Source: Brachycybe producta (lineage: Eukaryota; Arthropoda; Diplopoda; Playtdesmida; Andrognathidae). Taken from it: a stretch of 64,000 nucleotides of DNA. The notes under the pieces are model-generated. The model was not told the origin of the DNA. It saw only the letters and a program-made list of their open reading frames with translations, and did no database searches. Each line of letters opens with the position of its first letter. The stretch's first letter is position 1. Shown here in pieces: positions 26,301 through 39,100 of this stretch. Where the stretch lies: NCBI GenBank assembly GCA_036925085.1, contig JAUPFP010000047.1, forward strand, positions 248,001-312,000, written 5' to 3'. The position numbers and the translations under genes were made by a program.

Positions 26301-29300
26301 TAATGATTTCTGGAAAGCGTTCGACCCAGGTTAGTTGCGTGCATAACTAGACTTAGTTATACACCTGGTAGGCTGGTGACGATGGGTCCAGACTGCTAAT
26401 TTGTCCATCATCATTTAAAAAAAAGTCGTTTTATAGTCCTTGAAAGATAGTGGCATATAGATTTCTCTGCGTGCCACCTTAATCTTTTGCAATGCTTTTG
26501 CACCCTAATCACCCTGAACCAAAAAAAAATATATATATATGAGTATAAATTGTCCTGGGGCTTTACCTGCCAGTTTCTTAGTATACATCATTAAGACAGA
26601 AGGGACTCTTTGCATTAGTTGAAGCAGAAATGTCTATTGTATATAAGATCTACTTGTATAATATATATCAAAAGTTGTCTGTTTTAACAATGATCTTATG
26701 TAATGCCAGTCTTTTTATATCATTTTTTATTATTATTATTTCCTTCACATCAGTTCTCATCCAACAGATACATATACATATATATATATATATATATTAT
26801 ATAAAGAGAGAGAGTACTATATAACCTAACACACATGTTATCAAAGCTTCTAATCTTTAAAACGTTCTGCCACAAGGTATTTTGACATTCTTGACGTCTT
26901 CTATGGAATACACTGATGAGGACTTAGTGTAAGATTAGGCATCTGTCTGCTTCTCTTTTTTTTTTTTGGGAATATCTTATGTGTTGTAGATATACATTTG
27001 AAGATAAACAAAAAATAAGTACTAATATTTCTGTGTTATGAATTGTTACTTTACTGTAGTCTTCTTTTTTTTGCGTGTTAATATGCCATGAGTAAAAAAT
27101 ATATACTGTACACGGTGTTTCAGAAGGATGTCGTCACTTTATAGCAATTACTCAAAACGTTGTTTCATAATATCAGTTAACATTAAAATGTGTTGATTTA
27201 TTTTCACGTGAATGTGTTGATTTATTTTCACGTGAATGTGTGAATCTGAAAACTCAAGTGATAAATGTTATACTTCCATCATCAAAATTGTCAGTAACTT
27301 CAACTTTAAATCAGAAATGTAATTAACCAGAAGAATTCTAGTAAAGCTTCATCAACTACAGGGTTAGTTAATTGAAAATAAAATGGGGCGAGATTTAGTT
27401 GATAAGAAAATTGTGCTGATGGTGGATTAAGTATTACAATCAGGTCCCAGGTACCTCGTGGTAGGGCCCAAATTCAGGAAGATACTTATCTTATTGAACC
27501 TTAGCTTGTAACGTCTGGCCAGGGTTCCAACGTAAGAAAACACTGTTCAAAAAAAAAGTATACTTACTCAATAAAAACAATATTATTCTATGTCGAAACC
27601 CGTTCAGAGGGTTGTTTTAGTGCTTTGTCCTCTACTTGAATTTCGGCCTTAGTTTAGTTCCTGTCTCTCATGTCACAGAAATGGATGTCATTATTTTATA
27701 CCTTTTTAGACACAAGCGACTTTTGAAAGGCTTTTTCAACAACAAAATGAAGTCGAAAGTCACTGGGAAGGTGGGCAACCTTGTTCACAAGCGACTTTTA
27801 ACTGTGTGTCGAGGTTGGCGTCTTTCTATGAAAATTACATTGTAACGACAGTAAAGCGACCTTTGTTGCCGAAAAGTCTTTCAAAAGTCGCCTGTGTGCG
27901 AAGGCCCGTATTCCAAATCTGTATTATTTGAAATTAAACAGCAATACATCTTGTTTCCTATTTTTTCTTATATTTTATTGTGAGACCTCGAATATACTTT
28001 TGAGTATAGATATGTATTTACTAAAACAATATTTGATTCTATGATTTTCAATTTGTTTTTCAATTTATTTTTCAGTCACGGGTAAGCGCATACAGTCCAG
28101 TCCCAAGACGTAACCGTGAAAGGACCTTATTGCCGTGTGAAGTATGTGGCAAGGCATTTGATCGACCATCTCTGCTAAAACGACACATGAGGACCCACAC
28201 TGGAGAAAAACCCCACGTTTGCGATGTTTGTGGTAAAGGCTTCAGTACATCAAGCTCACTTAATACTCATCGACGAATACACTCTGGTGAAAAGCCCCAT
28301 CAATGTAATGTTTGCGGAAAACGATTTACAGCTAGCTCGAATCTGTATTACCACCGAATGACCCACAACAAGGTATGAACACCATTAATTAATATTATTT
28401 AGTGTCGTTTCAGTGATACAGTTTAATGACAATGATATTACTAGTATAGTCTAGTAGAGCCTTTTCTCGTTAACTGACTTCTTGCATTTTCCAGCTGTAG
28501 ATAGGCCTACTTCATTTAGATGCTGCATTTATAAAAAAATTCTTAAGAGTTCAATAAAACACGCACAAAAAACAATTTTTTAAACTTTTTTTTTCAAAAA
28601 TTGAATTTTTTTATTACATAATGACATGGAGGATATGTTGTAAGTGGTATGTCACCCTCAAATTACATTTTTGTGGATTATTGTTTTTTTTTCTAAAACT
28701 TTTTTCTTATCAAGCAACAATTTGTGTCTGGATTTTTTTGGAATAAGCTTGCGTGCACGTTTGCTTTTCGTTTAATTCATAGAAGCCTAAATTAGCACAG
28801 ATGCTAGTTGATATTCTACGAGGTTGTAAAGGATTTTTTTTATGTTTTGTATATTTGAAAATGACTTGCAGACATGCTTGCAGTAGAACTACTAAAAATT
28901 GCTATTCCTATTACTACTACCATTAGAGGACTTAAACTAATTCTTTATTCTGCGCATAGCATCTAGAAATCCCAACCGAACCTAATGTAGCGGAATAAAG
29001 ATAAATGTAAGTCCTCTGATGCTAGTAGTAATAGGAAAAGCAATCTTAGTAGTTGTACTGCAAGCATGTCTGCAGTTTTTAGTTTACTGTTTTGAGTTGA
29101 ACAATAATATAAGCAGCGATCATACTAGCTATTTTTCTCGCAAGATATAAAAGTCAAATATTGCTGTGAATCTTGCACCCAGTTGCTTGCAAAAAACAAC
29201 AACAACGAAGATCAGTGTGTTCTGTAAGGCGGAATGCAAGAAACCACTTTTAAGTCTTGCAAGAGTATTATCAGTGTTTATCACATTGGTAATTACAATT

Positions 29301-30044
29301 AATTCAACTACACATTGCAGTGATCTTGCTTTAAAAAATTATCAATATGATTGCCGCGTTACGATGCATTATTGGCTAATGCATTCGAATTAACGAATAA
29401 ATCGTTGAATGCGTTCTATATTTGCGTGCTGCTGTTGTTATAGTCCTACTATTGCAGCAAACGTTTTGCGTTCGATGTCTTTAAGTTCGTGTATCCTATC
29501 CGATAGAGTATACACATTTAGTCTTTTTCTTACCACTTGCAACAAAAAAAATTGCAAGTGGCATTCCAAACTCTTACAAGTGTCTTGTATTGCACCAACC
29601 AATAGGCTCGGTACTCATTTAATTGACATTATAACTCATTATTAAATAAATGTATTGGACAAGCAAAAAATGTAACTTTCTCATCTTCCCTTTTCTCTCT
29701 CTCTTTCTCTCTCTCTTAGTTATTAAACTAATCTGAATATTTTTTTATCCAGAGATGTTTCCCCCTCTCATGAAGGGTATTGTTATTTACTTTTCAGTGT
29801 AGAAATGCACAAACCTATATATATGTGTTGGTTTTAGAAAAGTTAAGAAGATATATTTTATCTCAATCTTGCCATTACAACTAATGAGCGCTGACCATTG
29901 TATAGTTTTATTATTTTAAGAAAAAAAAAATGATCATCAACTGTGTTTTTTTTTTTGCAATGCTGGTAGACAAGTTATCTCATTAACTTAATGTCGTATA
30001 CAACCAATAAGCCAGATATGGTTACAATGTGGTGGGCCCTGTAT

Positions 30045-30123
<79 letters not shown>

Positions 30124-33100
30124 GATATAGATATACACAGAAGCCGAAAAATATTGTATTGAATGTGGATCATTTTAGAATTTAAAGGCGGTGTTTCTTC
30201 TTCTTCTCTCTCTTTCTGTCGTCTGTTTCTCTCAATTTAACTGTGATACGTGCAGTGCAAATTAATAAATGCTTCTTTCGACGTATGTGGAAATGCTACC
30301 GTTCGCCCAATAATGTTGTGCAGCAGTCTTTTAAGTTGCTTAGGCTAAAAGCATCATTAATGAAAAAAATAATTGCAAATTCTCATTTTGCTCTGTTGAT
30401 ATATGCATTAGCCTAATTTGAGAATTTTCTTTTCTTTTTGTTTCTGAGCATTTTACCCGTTAAATAGGCCTATATGAAGGTTTTAATTGCACGTGAAATC
30501 GGAATAAAATCCTATTGAATATGTTATAAATATTGGCCAGCTGTTGAGTTGTTTTTTTAAGCACATGGAACATTGAATATATTCAATGTTTTATACAAGT
30601 CCTATACTAGTATACAATGTATAATAACGTAGATTGCACTACATGCTAACAAATATTATAATAGACATTATTTTGTAATGGACTCACTTGTAAAGAAGTG
30701 TTGTTGTTTTTCTCTCTCTTATTGTTATTGTTGTTTTTTTCCCTTCAGGGTTTTAAATTTAAACTATATAAGGCCTATTAGTTGTGTTTTACGATAAAAA
30801 ACAGCAAGTGGTCTACAGCGCTTCACTTTTTTTGATATCAGTTGGGGTCCTTCCTTTTGTCATTCATTTGAAAACGTTACTTTTGGCCTATAACATATTA
30901 TAAATGACGATAGGAAGAGAAAAGGAGAAAAAAAAAGAAGTGCTATTTTGAAAAATAAAGAAGCATTTGTGTACCACTGTGTTTGGTGTGATAATGCCAA
31001 CTCACACTATACACAGTAGACTAATACTGTCATTGTTGCAATTACCTTTTTTTGGGGGCTGTTTGTATGGACAATTGTGTTTAGAAGAAGAAAAAAAAAA
31101 CTCCAGTTCTTTAATCCCTTTTCTAACCTGTCATGTTTTTTAATCCCTCTTCATCTCCTTTTACAAATTAATACTCAGTTTTTGTTATACGTGCTTCAAT
31201 ATAATGTATATGATAAAAAGGCTCTATTGCTTTCTACTAAACATTTTTATAGGTTTGCTCCATTTATGCATTAACTTACAACTTATGACGTTTTATTATT
31301 CATGCTTAATTTGTCTGATTGTTTATATCAGTTTTAATTGAATCAGACATTTAGAGAAAAGAAAAATGAAAAAAGGTGAATGAAGTTTTCAAAAAAAAAA
31401 GCAGCTGCACTTCATGAAAATGTTTGATTGAGTCTCTTGTTTCTTGTTTATACTGCTGGGAAAATAAGAGTGTATTTATATTAATGTACCCCCTCCCTAC
31501 CTTACAAATGACGTAATCACACCTTTATAATTGATACAATACCTTATATACACGTACAAGGTACATATTTACAAGCGCACCTTATATACAAAGTGAGCAC
31601 AAATTATTTTTCTCAATAAGATTGTTCATTGGAGAAAAAGATTTATCGGAACTAATAAAAATTTAGGTAGACAATTGTAAGCCTAAGCCTGGTTGAATTT
31701 AGAAAATTACTCTGTAAGTAACTGTGAGTGAATGTGGCAAAGGAACAAGAAATCGTCAAGAATCTAAAGATCTTGCTAGAGCTCAATGAGAAGAACTCTG
31801 AAAAAATATTTCAAAAAACATCAATTCCACAAAATGGAACTCAGAAAACTCTGAAACAAAGAGCAATTGTGTATATCCTTATGCTGCTGTCTGTACATGG
31901 TCACCCTGATCGTTTCAATCTTCGTGTTCTCTAGATTCCCTATTGTATTTCAGAGATTTGAATTTCAGAGTACTCTGAAATAATGTTAAAAAGTTAAAAA
32001 CATTATTTACGAGTACTCCAATTTTCCACTCTGAAACGGCAGTTTTTTTGGGGAAAAAAAACTTCCAAAATTTATCATTTCTGAGTGTTTCATTGAGGTC
32101 TAGCAAGGCCTTAAGTACACTGTATGCGAAAGAAATAGTTAGAAACCCTATTAAAATTTATGTGTGTCCTAATGCTGTTCATAAGATGCATTAATAATCA
32201 GAATGTTAATATATCCTACACTTCCAAGAGAGCATAATCTGTAGTTGAATCGAATGTGTAGTAATTCTACTTAAAAAATTTTTTTGCAAGTTTGTAGTGT
32301 CACAGAGTATGATCCTTTCACATTGGTCAGCAACGTCTCTCGCTTTTGCGGCAAATATTTCTTTTGCGTAACCCCTCAGAAATAAGTTTAGAGGGGTAAT
32401 ATCAGGAGATTAGAGAGGGAGCTGGGAATTCTGCAATTATGTGGCTCATGCCCAAATCCACCTGTTGGAAAGGTATTGGCTTACCTTCAGGCGATATTAC
32501 GCGAGACATCCTATCCTATCGAAAATGAATTCTTGACCTTAGCCATCTTTGACATCAATCTCCCATGACTACGCCTTGGTTGTCGATTCAGAATTTAGGG
32601 AGATTGCAAATCCTTTTATTGTATCCAAGTATTTAGACACGTGGACTTCAGGCTCTGAAAAGAAGGGCCTAATAATTGTGACATGGACAAGAGTACATCA
32701 CCCCACATTGCATTCTGGTCATGATGATGTTGCACAGCCAGAACAACAAAAAATTGCAGCTATCATAATTCAAATAATAATAATTGTTATGGACACTGTT
32801 AATTTTGGTCAGTAATTTGTGGATCACCTTGTAGAATAAGTCTTAAATATAAAAATGATATTTGTAAATATAAAAATCGAAAGGAATTCAGAAGAAAAAA
32901 GTACGGAGCCCTGTTGAGGACATTGAAATAAATAAATTAGACTCGGACTCTTTCAAAATCTCGACTTACTATCTCGAGATCTCGACTTACTATGTCGAGA
33001 TCTCGACTTACTATCTCGAGATCTCGACTTACTATGTCGAGATCTCGACTTACTATGTCGAGATCTCGACTTACTATCTCGAGATCTCGACTTACTATCT

Positions 33101-36100
33101 CGAGATCTCGACTTATATTCTAGACTTACGCTTCAAATCACTGTATACATCGGCAGAAGTTAAGTACTGTTAGGTTAGGTTAGGTTAGGTTAGGTTAGGT
33201 ACTTAACTTCTGCAGATGTATACAGTGATTTGAAGCGTAAGTCTAGAATATAAGTCGAGATTTTGAAAGAGTCCGAGTCTAATTTATTTATTTCAATGTC
33301 CTCAACAGGGCTCCGTAAAAAAGGGCTATTTCTGAAATAAAATAAACAATGTTAATAAATTAAATTAGGATTTTTAAATTCGTAATTAAATGTGAATGAT
33401 AAGAAGATCCTCGATGTATTTCTATAATCAAATCTTGGCGATAGTCATTTTTGTAAATAAGCAGAAATGTCAAATGAAACCGATCAAGCAAATTAAGTGG
33501 ATAATCTCAAATTTAGCTTTGTTTTTTTTTTTGACTAAAATAAAAAAAGTAACCACAAACACCATTTAGTAGAAAATAGATAGATTTAATTATGTTTTAT
33601 TATAGAAAAAAAGATATTTTCTAAAATAAAAGTTTTGCTAAAATGCTACTCAAGGATTGTTAATCCTAAAATTCAGAACGTGATTATTTGATTTAATAAG
33701 ATTGTAATCAATCAGTCTCTCGGTGGTGTTTCAATAATTATTATCAATATTTGATACGAACTGATATCATCTGATTCCGACCTAAGTTTTATCATAGTAC
33801 TATTTTTTTAGCTCATGCGTAGAGGTCAAATCGATTTGTTCTTTTTTTATATTTATTTTCAAAATAATTAGTTCTAAAGAGATTAAGTTTCAGTAATGTT
33901 GTTGTGGTTGTGTTTTTATATTTCTCGTTTTAAATTTTTTACTTTTTTTCATTGAATAACTTTAAAATGTCATTTGTTAAAGGCGTTTTCTTTTCCAAAT
34001 TAATTGCATGCTGTTAACATATGTTCATGCTCTATTTTTAACAATTATATATTGAGAAATATATTTCTATATAAAATAATTTATTGAAGTCTTAAAGTTT
34101 CAATTCGAAAAAAAAGGAGAAAAAAAAAACACACACACACAACGTAAAATTGTTTCGGACATCTCAAAGCCAGCAAACGTCGTCAATAATTACAATTCGA
34201 GGTCGACTGAAAAGTTGCACTGTTTGGCATTATTTCTAATAAATTTAGATAAATGTTCGATTTTGAGTATAGAAAAAAAAATTAACATTTCAACTATTGA
34301 TTTGTTTTAATTTTTTTGTCACAATTAAACAGAAAAATTGCATGTAATTAGATTAAACAAAACTTTGACCCAATTTCATTTATTATCAAAATCTGTCTTT
34401 AGCAAAATCAATCGAATTTTGATCAATTTAGATTGATCTTATAAACGAACTTTTCAAATTTGGACCAAGTCACCATTAATGTTTTTTTATTCATAATGAG
34501 GTAGTGACAAATTAGAAGTAAAGTTTGAATTTTTTTTAGCCTTTTGGGCATCAATTGTGACGTCAAATTGTATTCTAGTTTACTGTCAATTAAATAGAGT
34601 GTATTATTTGATGGCAGTAGCAATTTTATGAGGATTTTCGAGCTATTATTTTTTTGAACGATGGAAAATATTTATTATGGTAGTTTTTTTTTTTCTTCGA
34701 TTTTCTTTTTAGGAAAAACCTCATAAATGCAGTATGTGCTCAAAGTCATTTCCGACACCTGGAGATCTTAAGAGTCATATGTACGTTCATAGTGGGTCAT
34801 GGCCCTTTAAATGTCACATCTGTAATCGTGGATTCAGCAAACAGACCAATCTGAAGAACCACTTATTTCTACATACAGGTAAATAAAAAGAATTACAAAT
34901 TTCATAATTCATTAGTCGATTTTTTGGTGTATTGAAAACAAAACAAAATTAATAATGTTTTTATGTTATGATTATGAAAATGGTTTTGAAAGTGTTTTCT
35001 AGATTTTCTTCAGTTTGTTTCTTAAGTTGCCATTAAATGCTCTTAATAAATATTTAAATAGCTCTAGTTATTGTGCAATTCTGAAGCAATTCATTATTAA
35101 AATAATTGAAAGTGTTTTAGATACTAGAAGACGCTGGATTAGATACTGGATGACTCGAAGACTATTTTAATGATTATATCATTAAAAACAAAATTTGTCG
35201 GGAATTTCGAAATCTCGAGCATTTTTGTTTTTCACTTCATGTTGGGCCAAGTTGGTGCTCTTATGTGAGCCGGTTACTCTTTTAGTCTCTTAAAATAATT
35301 TCAAGTTTTTCTTAAAAACTTTAGTTGTGTAATAGATTTTATGCTCTGGTCAGATTTACTTGGCTTACGGCGCACAGCTTGCTGCAATGCTACTTTCAGA
35401 TTAATGACGTCAAAATGGACTTTATTGAATAAATCTCGATTGGTCTTGTCATTATCAACCACAACAATGCACCTGACATGTGTGTAGAAAGCCATTTTGC
35501 CACAATTCAAATTAACTTGACAAGAGCGTAATACCTTAATCAGATGAGGTAATTTGATGTTGATTATGATCACTTGAATCATAAAAATTGTGATCAGTAT
35601 AGTGTTCAAATGAGAGAATGAGTAATCTACATCCTAGTTCATGCATCGTGTTTTTAATTGAAAAATTTGTAACTATAGAAGACATTATCAACTTGTGAAG
35701 TGGCAGTGGTCATCTTGATTTTGATTGAATCAAATAGAAAACTGAGTTCATGAAAGTCAGTTATTCAAACTGCGTTCTGAAATGTTATAATCAACATCAC
35801 TTGATGGCATTTTGTTATTTTCACATTTATAGTGAAATCAAACATCACAGCTGTGATCTTAATTAAAGTCTCTTGTCTGAACAGAGTATAAGACATTGCA
35901 GCAGTAGTTAACTATGTGAGTTTACTACTAGGTAATCTTACAATGTAACACACCTTTAAATACGTGTGTAACAAACTATCGGTTAGGAGCAGAGAATTAA
36001 ATTTTAAGTAATAAGGATGGTTAAATAGTGTTAGTTGTTCCCTATAGCAACAGTCAACTTGAAAGGCCTTTTTTAACTTCTAAAACTTTATAGTAATTTT

Positions 36101-39100
36101 TAAATGGTAAAAAATCTCAGCCAGAAGAAAAGAGAAAAGAAAGAAAGAAAAAATCGTCCTGTACAAACAATTTTTATGCGAAACATTCGTCTGGCAACCG
36201 TGATATCAAGTCATTGCCTGAGGACGCTACTGTTCTCTTCTTAATTATGGTGGCTATGTCTTGCTTCTATATACCATTTAAATTTTTTTTCTCTCTCTCT
36301 CTCTCTTATTTTTTCTCCCTACTTCATTCATGTTATTATATGAATAATTCATGAATTTAATTTCCATGGTTTATACAGCAATTGTTTTGAACTTTGAACT
36401 CTCGTAGTTTAAGTTACAATGAAAGCGTGAACATCTACATAGTAGTTGAGTTGGAATACTATGTTGAAGGCATTTGCGAGCATACAAGCAAACACCAAAA
36501 AAACCTGTACTAATATATGGTATAGTATGTTTCATCTGTAGCCTTTAGGGTAGTTAGGTTTTTATTTACAGGTAGCAAATAAATAAGATTGGTGGTGTAA
36601 AAGTAAAGGAGTTATTACATAACTCAGTTTCATACAATGTCAAGTTTTAAATAAGTTGGGGTAAATGGTACTGTACGAGTATGTTTCAGTAGAATTAAGT
36701 GGTCCAGACGTTTTTTTTTTTCATTAGTGAGTTCTGCAGTTTAGCAAATTGAGTTCTCCAGATCTGCAATTTTGCAAATTCGGTTTTACACATATTCTGT
36801 TTTTGCATATTGAGTTCTGTAATTATAGTTTTAATATCGTAAGGTATGCAGTAAGACAAGTGTAGAAAATAATTACACTGAATCAACTTCTGCGCTGCTA
36901 GGTTTGCATATACTTGGTACATTCATATAAATACCCTGAGGTGTAGGTAGGTATTTAATGTGCGAAATAACCTACCACAAGAGTGCAGCATCCGCGGTTT
37001 GTATAAAACATAAATTAAGACTACTTGGCTTATTTTAAACTGTTATTAAACATTTAATTAATGATCTTTTTTTTCTTCTAAAATGTTGCAGTGATGTTAT
37101 ATGTGTGAGTGATTAAAGGTAGCTTAAATTGTAAGGTAGTCTCTCTGTTATATGGACAAGTGCAGTGAGAGCACACCTCAAGAGCTGCTAATGAAATGTG
37201 AAACTATACATGTATCTTGTGTATTACAGATGAAATTTATCACTTTTTTTTGGCTTAAAATTCTTTGGGCTATAATATTTATATCAAAATAGGTTGGTAG
37301 CTTGAATTAAATACACTTTATAAATGATGGAATTTTTATTTATAGGCATAGACATAATGGGGGGGGGGGGGGGGGGGAAGGAGTGAATATTTAAAATGGA
37401 AGGTTAACTATTGATAAATACATGTATAATAGCATACATAGAACAAATAATATTTAATTGATGGTTTGAACTTGGGCGTAATTCTATATTGAAAACAGCT
37501 TAAAAGAGGAGTTTGCTTATTTTTTCGGGTAGATCAAATTAAGAATCACAGTATAACTAAATACTTTATAGTTAACATTCACTATTTTATTGTAATATTC
37601 ACTGCTAAATTTCATACAATTAATTGTGATTACCAGGTTGGTTAAATTTTTCTTGCATGAAAAATAGCTTACATGTCGTTTTTTTTGCAAGATACTGTGC
37701 AAGGTTTACAATACATATACATTTGTCTCATTTTATGCAATGAATCTTGTTTTAAATATCGTCATTATTATGATCGATGTTTAGAATGTATTGTAATTTG
37801 TAATACTTTATCATGGGTAACAAATGAATTTCGCATATGAAAACAACTTTTTAGGTCGTTTGAAAAAGTGGCAAAGGGACTTCTTATTGACAACAAAATA
37901 AAAAAAAAATCCACATACAGTATCCTGTAGGAAATGATAAGCCGAAATTATCACAATTTCAGCACATGTGTCATCAGAATGTGAGCTCATTCATTTTTCA
38001 CAATAATGTATACATTTTTAATTCCTCTAATTTTTTGTAAACATTTAAAATGTTTTAATTTGAGATTAGTTTTTTACCATAGATAGATAGGTTATGACAC
38101 ATAAAATAAAAATACTAATCAGCATTTTAAATTTTATTTTTACATTTAGAAAATAACCGAAGAAACTATTTGAAATAGTTTATTAAAAGTTAATACAAGC
38201 ATAACACTTTCTCGGGTTAAGCGGCGATCACACTGGCTATTTTTGTCGCAACATTTCGTGCAAGAAATAAGTCAAATATTGCTTTAAATCTTGCACAGTT
38301 TCTTGTAACAAAAAAAAACGAAGATGGGTGTTTTCTGTAAGAAGGTGTTGCAAGAAACCACTTTTAAGTCTTGCAAGAATAAATTATCACATTGGCAATT
38401 GGAATTAATTCAAGGACCACATGGCAGTGAATCTTGCTTTAAATATTGCCAAATGTGATGGCCGCTTTACATTTTAGAAGTTCTTCACTAGAAAGACGTT
38501 CATTAAAAATTGCAAGGAACGTTTTTGACAAGGTGTAGCTGTTTGAAATCGACTCGGGTGACTGCTGTAGTAATACTAGTGTAATAAGTAAAATGATTAC
38601 TTAGGAGAGCCCAATATTCCTATTAGAGATTTCAAATTACAAACTTCATTATTATGATGCATCTTGGAAAAAGCCTTTATAATTCATTCATAAATGATTG
38701 CATGTATTTGTTGCGTGCTGCGTTTTTTTGAAGCTTCCAGTGCCTGCAATACTGCTATCAATGTATTTAAAGGGTAGGCGTTCTCAAATGTAGGCCTACC
38801 CTTTATTGCTTTTATCTTATGGAGAGTGGAAGTATGTAAGTACGAGCATATAACTAACTTGTAAGCCACATTTGGATCAAAAGCTACATGCTGACCACCT
38901 GAACGTTGCTACACTATAGTCTACCTGTATGTATTAGCTTCTGATTGTGTTTTGAATTGTTGGTCGGCAGCTAGGGGAAGTTTTTAAGAAGTGTGAAATG
39001 AAAAAAAAGTAGGCGTTTGAAGAATGAATGGTGTATGGAATTATCTATAGAAAAAAGAATGAAAAGTGTTTTAAAGATGAGCACAGCATGATGCACCCAT

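Larger units (their letters stand above)
16990..28075 (+). other. PRDM intron 2 (11.1 kb)
   Basis: Begins GTATGT and ends TTTTTCAG. It contains the 38-bp minisatellite, a TTAGG-cored foldback element, a nested MITE pair, a Tc1-like element, two short duplications and simple repeats, each listed separately. The stretches 19733-21989 and 24056-26769 show no gene, only AT-rich DNA. At 21837-21920 and 22690-22800 are moderately GC-rich flanks around the foldback that may belong to an older element it inserted into. Confidence 0.75.
32902..33316. mobile_element. Foldback element with 21-bp repeats and TTAGG core
   Basis: The outer arms (32902-32968 and 33251-33316) start ACGGAGCCCTGTTGAGGAC inward and match almost perfectly. 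The inner arms (33106-33167 and 33199-33260) also match, through TAGACTTACGCTTCAAATCA and CTGTATACATC. The loop is (TTAGG)6. The left side alone carries a 21-bp tandem array between the arms. AAAAAAG flanks both ends (32895-32901 and 33317-33323) and may be a target-site duplication, though it is low-complexity. It has no coding capacity. Confidence 0.85.
28373..34712 (+). other. PRDM intron 3 (6.3 kb)
   Basis: Starts GTATGA and ends TTTTTAG. It holds a ~200-bp hairpin element, a family A MITE, a (TA)n tract, a family C MITE, a transposase relic and a TTAGG-cored foldback, all listed separately. The stretches 30121-31764 and 33324-34712 show nothing recognisable beyond simple repeats. Confidence 0.75.
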
